This document shows, one piece after another, positions 54,227 to 62,435 of a stretch of 62,957 nucleotides of DNA (the stretch's first letter is position 1; every line of letters begins with the position of its first letter). The stretch comes from Nocardia tenerifensis NBRC 101015. Its GTDB lineage: Bacteria; Actinomycetota; Actinomycetes; Mycobacteriales; Mycobacteriaceae. The position numbers were made by a program, and so were the translations under genes. The notes below the pieces were generated by a model. The model saw only the letters and a program-made list of their open reading frames with translations, was not told the origin of the DNA and did not search any database. Where the stretch lies: positions 1-62,957 of the forward strand of contig NZ_BAGH01000610.1 of the NCBI RefSeq assembly GCF_000308715.1, in the 5' to 3' direction.

Positions 54227-55110
54227 CACGAATAGGAGTGGCCGGAGCGGGCACGATGGGGACCGGGGTCGCCCAGTTGTTCGCCGAACACGGCCACCAG
54301 GTGGTCCTGCTGGACATCGACCAAGGCATCCTGGATCGCGCGTTGCGGGAGATCGCCAGAACCGTTCAGCTCGGTCCGTTGATCCGGCCGGGACTCCCGG
54401 TCCGGGATCCGCAGGAGGTACTCGACAGGATCACCTGCACCACCGAGCCCGACGCTCTGGCCGGGATCGACTATCTGATCGAGAACGTCACCGAGGACTG
54501 GCCGATCAAACGCCAGCTCTATCGGCGGCTGGACCGGATCTGCCCGGCCTCGGCCGTCTTCGGGGTCAACACCTCCGCCATCCCGATCACCAAGGTGGCC
54601 GGGTGCACCGGGCGGCCGGACAAGGTAATCGGCACGCACATCATGAACCCCGCGCCGCTCAAACCGATGGTCGAGGTGATCAGGGGGACCCATACGTCGG
54701 CGGCGACCATCGAGCACACCCTCGGACTGTTCCGCAGTGTGGGCAAGGACTGCGTGGTGGTCGGCGACTCGCCGGGGTTCGTCACCAACAGGGTCGCCAT
54801 GCTCACCGTCAACGAGGCGATGTTCCTGGTCTGGGAGCAGGTCGCGTCCGCCGCCGAGGTGGACAAGCTCTTCCAGCAGTGCTTCGGCCACGCGATGGGA
54901 CCGCTGGCCACCGCGGACCTCATCGGACTCGACACCGTACTGCGCTCCCTCGAGGTGCTGTGCGAGGAATTCCAGGACCCCAAATACCGGCCATGCCCGT
55001 TGCTGCGGCGGCTGGTGTACGCGGGACACACCGGGCGCAAGGCGGGACAGGGCTTCCATAGCTACGAGACCGGGGAACCGGTAGGTCAGAAGGCGAGTGT
55101 GACGTTGTGA
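54223..55110 (+). CDS. 3-hydroxyacyl-CoA dehydrogenase family, FkbK-like
   Basis: 295 residues, ATGA overlap with the thioesterase. N-terminal Rossmann motif GVAGAGTMGTGVAQLF, catalytic His in IGTHIMNPAPLKPMVEVI, and GFVTNRVAMLTVNEA; C-terminal helical domain. FkbK and ZmaI-type relatives oxidise the alcohol of a carrier-bound glyceryl or seryl unit to the aldehyde on the way to hydroxy- or aminomalonyl-ACP. The next genes encode the carrier, the second oxidase and an amino acid ligase, which supports a seryl-ACP substrate. Confidence 0.9.
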   Translation: MTRIGVAGAGTMGTGVAQLFAEHGHQVVLLDIDQGILDRALREIARTVQLGPLIRPGLPVRDPQEVLDRITCTTEPDALAGIDYLIENVTEDWPIKRQLYRRLDRICPASAVFGVNTSAIPITKVAGCTGRPDKVIGTHIMNPAPLKPMVEVIRGTHTSAATIEHTLGLFRSVGKDCVVVGDSPGFVTNRVAMLTVNEAMFLVWEQVASAAEVDKLFQQCFGHAMGPLATADLIGLDTVLRSLEVLCEEFQDPKYRPCPLLRRLVYAGHTGRKAGQGFHSYETGEPVGQKASVTL

Positions 55111-55355
55111 GCGACACGAAGACGGACATCCTGCGGTTCGTGTCCGGCCACGCAGGCGGGGCGGACATCGCGGAAGACGAGGATCTGTTCGACAGCGGCC
55201 TGGTGAACTCGTTGTTCATCGTGCAGTTGGTCCTGTGGCTGGAACGCGGTTTCGGCGTCACCCTCTCCGGCGGCGATATGGACCTGGACAACTTCCGTAC
55301 GATCGACGCGATCGCCGCGTTCGTCGCCCGTAAATCCGCCCCGGTGAGCACCTGA
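55107..55355 (+). CDS. Discrete acyl carrier protein
   Basis: 82 residues, GTG start overlapping the dehydrogenase stop. Phosphopantetheine site in DSGLVNSLFIVQL (Ser near 36). Acidic and helical, like the FkbJ and ZmaH-type carriers on which an unusual extender unit is built. Flanked by the two dehydrogenases. Confidence 0.92.
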   Translation: MSDTKTDILRFVSGHAGGADIAEDEDLFDSGLVNSLFIVQLVLWLERGFGVTLSGGDMDLDNFRTIDAIAAFVARKSAPVST

Positions 55356-55356
55356 G

Positions 55357-56523
55357 ATGGACTTCGAACTGTCGCCGGGTCAGCGGGAACTGCGTACCCG
55401 GATCATCGATTTCGCCAGGGCCGAGCTGGGCGGAGAGCTCGCCGAGTCCGATCGCACGGGCACATTGGCATGGCAGGACTGGAAACGGTGTGCCGAGTTC
55501 GGCGTGCTGGGCTGGCCGGTGCCCGCGGAATATGGCGGCAGCGGCCTCGACCCGCTGAGCGTGATGATCGCCCTGGAAGCCCTAGGCTACGGCTGCCCGG
55601 ACAACGGACTGGTATTCGCGATCAACAACCATCTCTGGGGTTGCGTGATCTACCTGCTGGAACACGGCAGCCGGCAGCAGAAGGAACGTTACCTGCCTCG
55701 GCTCTGCTCGGGCGCCCTTGTCGGCGCGCACGCGTTGTCCGAGCCGGAGGCCGGCTCGGATGTGCTGAGCATGCGGACCACCGCGGTGCGCGATGGCGAG
55801 CACTACATCCTCAACGGCACCAAGTGGTTCGTCAGCAACGGCCCGACGGCCGGCCTGTACGTGGTGTTCGCCCGCACTGGTGGGGCCGGCCGATCTCCGA
55901 ACCGGCTGTCCGCGTTCCTGGTTCCCGCCGATCTGCCCGGGGTCCGCAAGAGCAGGCGATTCGGCAAGATGGGTTTGCGGGGCACGGAGATGGGCGAGAT
56001 CGAGTTCGTCGACTGCCGGGTGCCGGTGGCGGATCTGATCGGCACGGAGGGCGCCGGTTACCCGATCTTCACCGGCACCATCGAGTGGGAACGCTCCTTC
56101 ATGTTCGCCGCCCAGGCCGGCGCCATGCAACGGCTGCTGGACCGTTCGATCGAGCACGCTCGGTCCAGGGAACAGTTCGGCAGGCCGATCGGCGCCTTCC
56201 AAGGGATCTCCCACAAGATCGCCGACATGAAGATCCGGCTCGAGCTTTCGAGGCTGATCCTCTATCGGGTCGGCTGGCTCAAATCGCAGGGCCGGTTCGC
56301 GCTGGAGGACGCGACGATAGCCAAGATTTTTGTCAGCGAGAGCCTGGTACAGACGGCGATGGCGGCGATGGAGATCCACGGCGCCCGCGGCTACCTGGAC
56401 GATTTCGGTATCGAACGGGAACTGCGGGACGCGCTCGGCGGGCCGATCTACGCCGGTTCCTCCTCCGTGCAGCGAGGTGTGCTGGCCGAGTTGCTCGGGG
56501 TGCGGGGAGGGCTGGCCGGATGA
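55357..56523 (+). CDS. Acyl-CoA dehydrogenase family, FkbI-like
   Basis: 388 residues, one base after the carrier gene. FAD-dependent fold: AHALSEPEAGSDVLSMRTTA, WFVSNGPTAGLYVVFART, GSSSVQRGVLAELLG, and RSREQFGRPIGAFQGI. FkbI and ZmaG-type members act on acyl-ACP in extender-unit pathways and are assigned the second oxidation, aldehyde to carboxylate. Stop overlaps the ligase start (ATGA). No FkbH-like glyceryl transferase and no O-methyltransferase lie nearby, which argues against methoxymalonyl. Confidence 0.92.
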   Translation: MDFELSPGQRELRTRIIDFARAELGGELAESDRTGTLAWQDWKRCAEFGVLGWPVPAEYGGSGLDPLSVMIALEALGYGCPDNGLVFAINNHLWGCVIYLLEHGSRQQKERYLPRLCSGALVGAHALSEPEAGSDVLSMRTTAVRDGEHYILNGTKWFVSNGPTAGLYVVFARTGGAGRSPNRLSAFLVPADLPGVRKSRRFGKMGLRGTEMGEIEFVDCRVPVADLIGTEGAGYPIFTGTIEWERSFMFAAQAGAMQRLLDRSIEHARSREQFGRPIGAFQGISHKIADMKIRLELSRLILYRVGWLKSQGRFALEDATIAKIFVSESLVQTAMAAMEIHGARGYLDDFGIERELRDALGGPIYAGSSSVQRGVLAELLGVRGGLAG

Positions 56524-57704
56524 CATCAGTGACCGACACGCTGCGGGTCGAGCTGGATCCGCCGGTTCCCGCCGATCGGGTCGAATACCTGGCCACCCGG
56601 GTGTTCTTCGTGTCCGAGACGATCCTGGACTTCACCCTGGTCTGGTCGGACGAGTGTGTCCACGCCGTCGACCTGGTGCTGGACGGCGACGCCGATCGCA
56701 CCGGCCTCGAGGTCAAGTTCGCCCGGCTGGTGCAGAGCGATGTGCTGGCCCGCAGGCGAGTCGATCAGCAGGTGCTGTGGTCGATGAGCCCGGCCACACC
56801 GCCGAGGGATGTGTTCGACGAGCTGCTGGCCGGTGGCACCGCGATCGAGGCTGGGGACGGCCAGATCGCGCTCGGCGAGCCGGTGTTGTCGCTGATGGAC
56901 ACGCTCGACCGGTTGATCACCGGGCTCGTGCGCGAGGAGTTCGATCCGAGGGAGTACCGGTATCCCACCCTGATCCCCACCTCGGTCATGGCCCGGTCGG
57001 GGTACTTCCGGTCCTTTCCGCAGATGATGATGTTCGTCTCGCGCTTGCACGGCGACCTGGACACCTACCAGCGGTTCCGCGACCGGCTCGGCGCCGGCGA
57101 GAACCTCCCGGCGGATCTCAGGGAGTACAGCGGGGATTTCGATCATTGCCTGCCGCCGACCATGTGCTTCCACACCTACCACCAGCTGACCGGGGGCACG
57201 CTGACCGAGGGGCCGACGGTCATCACCGCGCGCGGCAAGTCCTTCCGCTACGAGGCCCGCTACCGGCGATCGCTGGAACGATTGTGGGACTTCACGATTC
57301 GGGAGATCGTCTTCCTCGGTTCGAGGGCCGAGGTGCTCGACTGCCGGGAACGGCTGATGCTCCGGTCCCGGGAACTGGTGTCGGCGCTGGGGCTCGGCGG
57401 ACGATGCGAGGTGGCGGGCGACCCGTTCTTCGTCGACGCCGACCTCGTCGAGCGGGTATGGGCGCAGCAGGTGCTGCGGCTCAAATACGAGTTCCGGTTG
57501 CCGATCGAACCGGGTCGCGATCTGGCGGTGTGCTCGTTCAACTTCCATGAGCGATTCTTCGGCGACGCCTACGAGATCACCGGCGCCGACGGCGCGCCGG
57601 CGTTCACCGCGTGTGCCGGGTTCGGGCTGGAACGCCTGGCCTACGCCGTGCTGTGCCAGCACGGTGCCGATCCCCGCGGATGGCCGGAGGTACTCGCCGG
57701 ATGA
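56520..57704 (+). CDS. Class II aaRS-like amino acid:carrier-protein ligase
   Basis: 394 residues. The C-terminal half carries class II synthetase motifs: motif 2 around GKSFRYEARYRR near 240-250 and motif 3 GFGLERLAYA near 375. CLPPTMCFHTYHQ near 215 supplies Cys residues typical of the zinc site in seryl-tRNA-synthetase-like amino acid:[carrier protein] ligases. There is no tRNA-binding coiled coil at the N-terminus. Such ligases load an amino acid on a carrier protein without tRNA. Here the probable reaction is serine onto the carrier at 55107, followed by two oxidations to aminomalonyl-ACP. Substrate is inference. Confidence 0.82.
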   Translation: MTSVTDTLRVELDPPVPADRVEYLATRVFFVSETILDFTLVWSDECVHAVDLVLDGDADRTGLEVKFARLVQSDVLARRRVDQQVLWSMSPATPPRDVFDELLAGGTAIEAGDGQIALGEPVLSLMDTLDRLITGLVREEFDPREYRYPTLIPTSVMARSGYFRSFPQMMMFVSRLHGDLDTYQRFRDRLGAGENLPADLREYSGDFDHCLPPTMCFHTYHQLTGGTLTEGPTVITARGKSFRYEARYRRSLERLWDFTIREIVFLGSRAEVLDCRERLMLRSRELVSALGLGGRCEVAGDPFFVDADLVERVWAQQVLRLKYEFRLPIEPGRDLAVCSFNFHERFFGDAYEITGADGAPAFTACAGFGLERLAYAVLCQHGADPRGWPEVLAG

Positions 57705-58999
57705 TCGCGCAGGCATCGCTGCTGACCCTCTCCGCATCGACCCGGCCGGGGTTGGAGGAGGCCACCGACCGGCTGTGTGATCGGCTCGACCGCCTGGACC
57801 AGACCGAATTCGCCACGCTGACCGGGGAATGGCCTGGGCCCCAAGCACATCCGTGGCGCCGGGTGCTGGTCAGCTCCGGCCCGGCCGAGGCGGCGCGCCG
57901 GCTACGCAGGCGCGACGGCACCAGGGTGCTGACCGCCCTGGCCCGCCGGGACCGGCCGATGGCCTGGCTGTTCGCCGGGGTCGGGGACCAATACCCCGGA
58001 CTGGCCGCCGGGCTGTACGCCGGGCTCCCCGAATTCCGGGCCGGACTGGACGAGTGCCTGTCTCTGTTGCGCGGGCACGGACTGGATCTACGTCCGGTGC
58101 TGTACCCGCCGGACGCGGCGGGACGGTCGTCGGATCTGGCCGCGCTGCTGGACCGCAAGGCGGACACCGAGCCGATCCACCGCACCGAGCTGGCCCAGCC
58201 GCTGCTGTTCGCCGTCCAGTACGCCCTGGCCAAGACCTGGCAAGCGCTGGGCCTGACCCCGTCCGCCCTGCTCGGATACAGCGTCGGCGAGCTGGCGGCG
58301 GCCTGCGTCGCCGGGGTGTTCTCGCTGCCGGACGCGCTGGGGCTGGTGGTCACCCGGGCCCGCCTCATCGATCGGCTCCCCCGCGGTGGCATGCTCGCGG
58401 TTGGCGCACCGGTCGAGGCGATCGCCCCGTATCTGGGGGGATGCGCCGTTGCGGCAATCAACGGTCCGGAACTGACCGTGCTGGCCGGCACCGAGGAGAC
58501 CCTCGCGCAGACCGGTGACGCGCTGGCGGCGGCGGGGATCGCCACCCGCAGGCAGCCCGCCACGCACGCCTATCACAGCCCGGCCATGGCGCCGATCGCC
58601 GAACCGCTGCGGGCGGCGTTCGCCGCCGTGCCTCGGGAGCGGCCACGAATTCCGTTGCTGTCCACCGTGACCGGTGACTGGTTGGCGGACGATCGGGCCA
58701 CCGATCCGGGCTACTGGGCGAGTCAGGTCGTCGCACCCCTGCGGTTCGCCGATGGCCTCACCCGGCTCTGGGAGCACGGCTCACCCGTCGTGCTGGAGCT
58801 GGGACCCGGCCGCACGCTGTCCCGAATCCTGTTGGCGCACCCCGGCTTACCCGCCGACGCGGTCCTGACACGCACGTTGCCGGGTGCTTTCGAGCGCACG
58901 CCGGACCGGACGGTGGTGCTCGAGACAGCCGGAAGGTTGTGGGCCGCCGGTATCGAATTCGACTGGCGCCCATTCGAGGTCGGGCTGGGGACGAGCTGA
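57701..58999 (+). CDS. Free-standing acyltransferase (trans-AT)
   Basis: 432 residues from ATG 57701 (ATGA overlap). LFAGVGDQYPGLAAGLY, GYSVGELAAACVAGV with the nucleophile Ser near 198, HAYHSPAM near 290 (second catalytic His and specificity loop), and PVVLELGPGRTLSRIL. HAYH is neither the malonyl HAFH nor the methylmalonyl YASH pattern, in keeping with an unusual extender. Expected to move the carrier-bound unit to the T domain of the AT-less KS protein, as the discrete ATs of zwittermicin-type pathways do. Confidence 0.9.
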   Translation: MIAQASLLTLSASTRPGLEEATDRLCDRLDRLDQTEFATLTGEWPGPQAHPWRRVLVSSGPAEAARRLRRRDGTRVLTALARRDRPMAWLFAGVGDQYPGLAAGLYAGLPEFRAGLDECLSLLRGHGLDLRPVLYPPDAAGRSSDLAALLDRKADTEPIHRTELAQPLLFAVQYALAKTWQALGLTPSALLGYSVGELAAACVAGVFSLPDALGLVVTRARLIDRLPRGGMLAVGAPVEAIAPYLGGCAVAAINGPELTVLAGTEETLAQTGDALAAAGIATRRQPATHAYHSPAMAPIAEPLRAAFAAVPRERPRIPLLSTVTGDWLADDRATDPGYWASQVVAPLRFADGLTRLWEHGSPVVLELGPGRTLSRILLAHPGLPADAVLTRTLPGAFERTPDRTVVLETAGRLWAAGIEFDWRPFEVGLGTS

Positions 59000-59005
59000 G
59001 GAGAC

Positions 59006-60301
59006 ATGGACACCGTTTCGCATATTCCGCTCTCCGTCGGTCAGCAGGCGTTGTGGGTCTCCTGGATGCTCGAGCCGGAGCGGCCCATTCACCTGATTCC
59101 CGGACCTATGCTGGTGCGCGGCACACTGGACATGTCTCGGCTCCGCGCCGCGGTGACCGCACTGGGCGAGGCCTATCCGCAGCTGCGAGGGCGAGTCGAG
59201 AAAATCCCGGGTGGGCCGGTGCTCAGCTGGAAGGATGCCCCGGAGATCCCGGTCGTGGACGAGGTCACGAAACTGGAGCGGGTTCAGGCCACGCGGCAGG
59301 CATGGCAACAGCCGTTCGACCTCACCAAGGGCCCGCTGGCCAGGGTGCATGTGCTGCGTGGCCCGGACTACACGGTGTTCCTGGTGACCGTGCACCACAT
59401 CGTGTTCGATGGGGCATCGACCTTGATCCTGTTGGAGTCGCTCCGGCAGGCGTACATGGGCCAGGCTCTCGCCCCTGCCGATCAAGTAGGCCCGCTCGTC
59501 GAGTTCGCCCGGCGGTCCCGGGCACTGGCCGATACCTCGCAGGGAGACCCGGCCCGGGCGCATTGGCGGCGGGTACTGGGCACCGAGATGCCGCCGGTGT
59601 ACCTGGCGCCGACGGGGGACGGCACCTATCTGACGCATCAGGCCGACGTGCCCGCGGCGCTGATCGAGCGGTTACGTTCGCGGGCAACGGAACTGGGCGT
59701 CTCGTACTTCACCGTCTTGTTCGCCGGTTACCTGGTGACGTTACGCAGCTGTACCGGCGTGGACGACCTGCTCGTGACCCTTCCCTTCCACGGCCGCACC
59801 GAACCCGGGCTGCGGGACACAATCGGCTATTTCGTCAACGCGTTGCCCATTCGGCACCGGCTCACCGCGACTGACACCTACGCCGAACTGGTGACCCGGC
59901 TGCGGGTGGAACTCAAGGCCTGTTATCGCTACGGTGAGCTTCCGCTCCAGTCGATCATGCGGGAGGCGAGGCTCGTCGGGCCAGAAGCCGGTGAACGTAC
60001 TCGGCAGACAGACTTTCAGTACTGGCACGCGGGACTGCGTGCCGGTGTGGACGTGCAGCGGCTGGACCTGGGCGATTGTGTGCTGAGCATGCTGGAGAAA
60101 GAAAGCAGCGCCGGATTCACCCTGACGGTGAATGTCCGCGAGGACAGCTCCGGCACCCTGGTGCTCTGGAAGGACCCCGAGGGGCTGGTGGGTGCCGGGC
60201 GGGTGCGGACGCTCGCCGAGGTTTATCTGACCGTCCTCTCCGCCATCGCGGATGACCCGCGGAGCAGGCTCGCCCCGGTCCGAACCGGTCACGCCGGATG
60301 A
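59006..60301 (+). CDS. Free-standing NRPS condensation-type protein
   Basis: 431 residues. PLSVGQQALWVSWMLEP at the start (C1), TVHHIVFDGAS with HHxxxDG near 132, RRVLGTEMPPVYLAP and TLPFHGRTEPGLRDTIGYFVN (C5). The motif is complete, so it should be active. It could supply the condensation that the truncated C domain of the NRPS at 47881 cannot, or release the chain onto a small acceptor. Its start is 6 bases after the AT stop. Confidence 0.9.
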   Translation: MDTVSHIPLSVGQQALWVSWMLEPERPIHLIPGPMLVRGTLDMSRLRAAVTALGEAYPQLRGRVEKIPGGPVLSWKDAPEIPVVDEVTKLERVQATRQAWQQPFDLTKGPLARVHVLRGPDYTVFLVTVHHIVFDGASTLILLESLRQAYMGQALAPADQVGPLVEFARRSRALADTSQGDPARAHWRRVLGTEMPPVYLAPTGDGTYLTHQADVPAALIERLRSRATELGVSYFTVLFAGYLVTLRSCTGVDDLLVTLPFHGRTEPGLRDTIGYFVNALPIRHRLTATDTYAELVTRLRVELKACYRYGELPLQSIMREARLVGPEAGERTRQTDFQYWHAGLRAGVDVQRLDLGDCVLSMLEKESSAGFTLTVNVREDSSGTLVLWKDPEGLVGAGRVRTLAEVYLTVLSAIADDPRSRLAPVRTGHAG

Positions 60302-61488
60302 CCGTGAGATCGGTCGCGGCCCGCTATCTGCCACGGCTGCTGCTCGCCGCGCTGGTGGAGTGGGTCGGCACCGGCATGTTCTTGGCGGCCTCCGCGGTGT
60401 ACTTCGTCCGCGTCGCCGGGCTGTCCGAGCAGTCCGTCGGCTTCGGCTTCACGCTCGCGGGTCTGGCGGCCCTGGGACTGGCCGTGCCGGTGGGCACGCT
60501 GGCCGACCGGATCGGAGTACGACGCGCCGTGGTTGTGCTGAACCTCTGGCGGGCGGCGACCATGTGCGGCTATCTGCTGGTAGACGGCTGGTGGGGGTTC
60601 CTACTGGTCACCGCCGCGGCGGTGACAGGCGACCAATCGATGCAACCGCTCACCCAGGCACTGGTCGGCGAACGCGTGGCGCCGGAGATGCGGAGCCGAG
60701 TGCTTGCGGTCCACCGCACCGCGCTCAACGTGGGGATCAGCATCGGCGGGCTGGCCGCTACCATCCCGCTGGCCACCGGCACCCTGGCCGCGTATCAGTG
60801 GATGCTCGGTCTCACGGCTTGCACCTTCGTGCTGGCCGCGATCCTGATCGCCGGGCTGCCCCCCGTCGCCGTTCCGGTCCCGGCGGCGCGGCCGATCAGT
60901 GGGTTTCGCATGCTGCGTGACCGGCGGCTGCTCGCGTTCGCCGGCTACGACAGCCTGCTGGCCCTGTGGCTGCCGATCATGTACATCGCGTTCCCGCTCT
61001 GGCTGACCGGCCAGACCACCGTCCCGGCCAGCGCCATCGGACCGCTCACCGCGGTGAACACGGTGCTCTGTGTGCTGCTCCAGCTGCCGTCCAGCAGACT
61101 GGCCACCGATCCCCGCTCGGCGATCAGGCTGTACGCCGCGGGCCCTGCCTTCCTCGCCCTCGCCTGTCTCGCCTTCGTCACCACACCACGGTTGCCGACG
61201 CTGCTGGCGACCGCCGGGTTCACGATCGCCATCGTGTTCTTGACCCTGGCCGAACTGTGTCACGTCAACGCCTCGTGGACCCTGTCCTATGCCATCGCGC
61301 CAGAGGCACAACGCGCCCAGTTCCTCTCGGCATTCGGACTCGGCCGAATCAGCAGCACCCGGGTCTACGGCCCGATCCTCATGACCGGCGTCGTGCTCAC
61401 CCTGGGCACTGCGGGCTGGCTGGCACTGATGTGCCTGTTCGTCCTCGCGATAGGCGTCCCGTCCAAACTGTCCCGGCTCATTCAGTGA
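60298..61488 (+). CDS. MFS exporter
   Basis: 396 residues, about 12 transmembrane helices; ATGA overlap with the C-type gene. ADRIGVRRAVVVL is MFS motif A between helices 2 and 3; the rest is hydrophobic with short loops. Probably exports the product of region 3. Last gene of the long operon; it converges on the DUF6193-like gene 8 bases away. Confidence 0.9.
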   Translation: MTVRSVAARYLPRLLLAALVEWVGTGMFLAASAVYFVRVAGLSEQSVGFGFTLAGLAALGLAVPVGTLADRIGVRRAVVVLNLWRAATMCGYLLVDGWWGFLLVTAAAVTGDQSMQPLTQALVGERVAPEMRSRVLAVHRTALNVGISIGGLAATIPLATGTLAAYQWMLGLTACTFVLAAILIAGLPPVAVPVPAARPISGFRMLRDRRLLAFAGYDSLLALWLPIMYIAFPLWLTGQTTVPASAIGPLTAVNTVLCVLLQLPSSRLATDPRSAIRLYAAGPAFLALACLAFVTTPRLPTLLATAGFTIAIVFLTLAELCHVNASWTLSYAIAPEAQRAQFLSAFGLGRISSTRVYGPILMTGVVLTLGTAGWLALMCLFVLAIGVPSKLSRLIQ

Positions 61489-61496
61489 GGACCGCG

Positions 61497-62306
61497 TCAT
61501 TCTGTGGAATCAGACCTGTCGAGTTCCGTAGCAGTCGCATCGATGGCCGGTCCGCAGTCGCTGGGGAGGTGGTCTATCAGAAGGCTGACGGCCTCTTGTG
61601 GTGTGTCGGTGTGGCCGATGTGAACGCGGTTGGGCGAGATGACTCGGTAGGTTCCGTCGGAGAGGGGAAAGATGCCGGGGAGGTCGTGGGTGAAAGGGAA
61701 TCGGGTGCAGCGACTCAGATGCAGCGACTCATGGCTGGTGAAGGGGAAGAGCATCCGTAGTCGTGGTTGGGCGTAGGCCGCCTCGATCAAGTCGTGGTCG
61801 ATGTGTCGGGCTTGCGTCTGCAGGTAGAGCTTCCATTTGGTTTCGACGGGGTCACCATGTTCGTAGGCTTCGGCGAGTTCGCCGAACCGGACGAAGGGCC
61901 ATGTGGTCTGCAGCTCGCGCAGGCGAGACCCCGTCTGCCAGAGGCCGATCGCTCCGGCCGAGGCGGCCAGGTCGGCGGTTTTTCCGCTTGCCATCATGAC
62001 GCCTCGTTCCCAGAACGCCATGATGAACCAGCGTTCTTTGCTGCCCAGGCCGGTCTGCACATGCCTGCGGTCGTCTCCGACCCGGGTCGCGCAGTCCCAC
62101 CAGCCGGGACTGCTGGTCAATGACGCTGTCAGCGCATAGCCGGCATGGTCGAGCTCGGCTTGCATCGCGGCCTGCAGACTCCCGGCCCGACCGACCTCGG
62201 GATAGAGGCGAACGATATGTTGCCGCGGTTGTCGTAGCACAACTTCAATTCTGCCGCTGCACGCCAGATTTCGCTTGCGCCGATTGCGCGGGCTCTGAAA
62301 AGCCAA
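61497..62306 (-). CDS. DUF6193-like protein
   Basis: Up to 269 residues; the start is uncertain, because the first 25 residues are Arg-rich and a later GTG (about 62245, before LRQPRQHIVRLYPEVG) may be the true one. Recognisable text: LYPEVGRAGSLQAAMQAEL, SSPGWWDCAT, MAFWERGVMMASGKTADLAA, LRELQTTWPFVRF and LRMLFPFTSHESLHLSRC. This fits my memory of DUF6193, described only as natural-product-associated and of unknown activity. Codon use is less GC-biased than in the operon it faces. Confidence 0.62.
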   Translation of the reverse strand: MAFQSPRNRRKRNLACSGRIEVVLRQPRQHIVRLYPEVGRAGSLQAAMQAELDHAGYALTASLTSSPGWWDCATRVGDDRRHVQTGLGSKERWFIMAFWERGVMMASGKTADLAASAGAIGLWQTGSRLRELQTTWPFVRFGELAEAYEHGDPVETKWKLYLQTQARHIDHDLIEAAYAQPRLRMLFPFTSHESLHLSRCTRFPFTHDLPGIFPLSDGTYRVISPNRVHIGHTDTPQEAVSLLIDHLPSDCGPAIDATATELDRSDSTE

Positions 62307-62435
62307 GCGGGCGTGAGCCGTCCACGACTGACTCCGACCAGCTGTGCGGCTCCTACCACCGTCGGGTCGCGTGGTGTTGGCGCCGGATGGCAGTCCTTCA
62401 AGGAAGCGCCGCCCCCGAAAGCGTGACGGAACCGT

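Noticed and set aside
54223..57704. Methoxymalonyl-ACP or hydroxymalonyl-ACP pathway
   Set aside because: The FkbK, FkbJ and FkbI-like set is present, but there is no FkbH-type glyceryl loader or O-methyltransferase, and an amino acid ligase takes the loading position.
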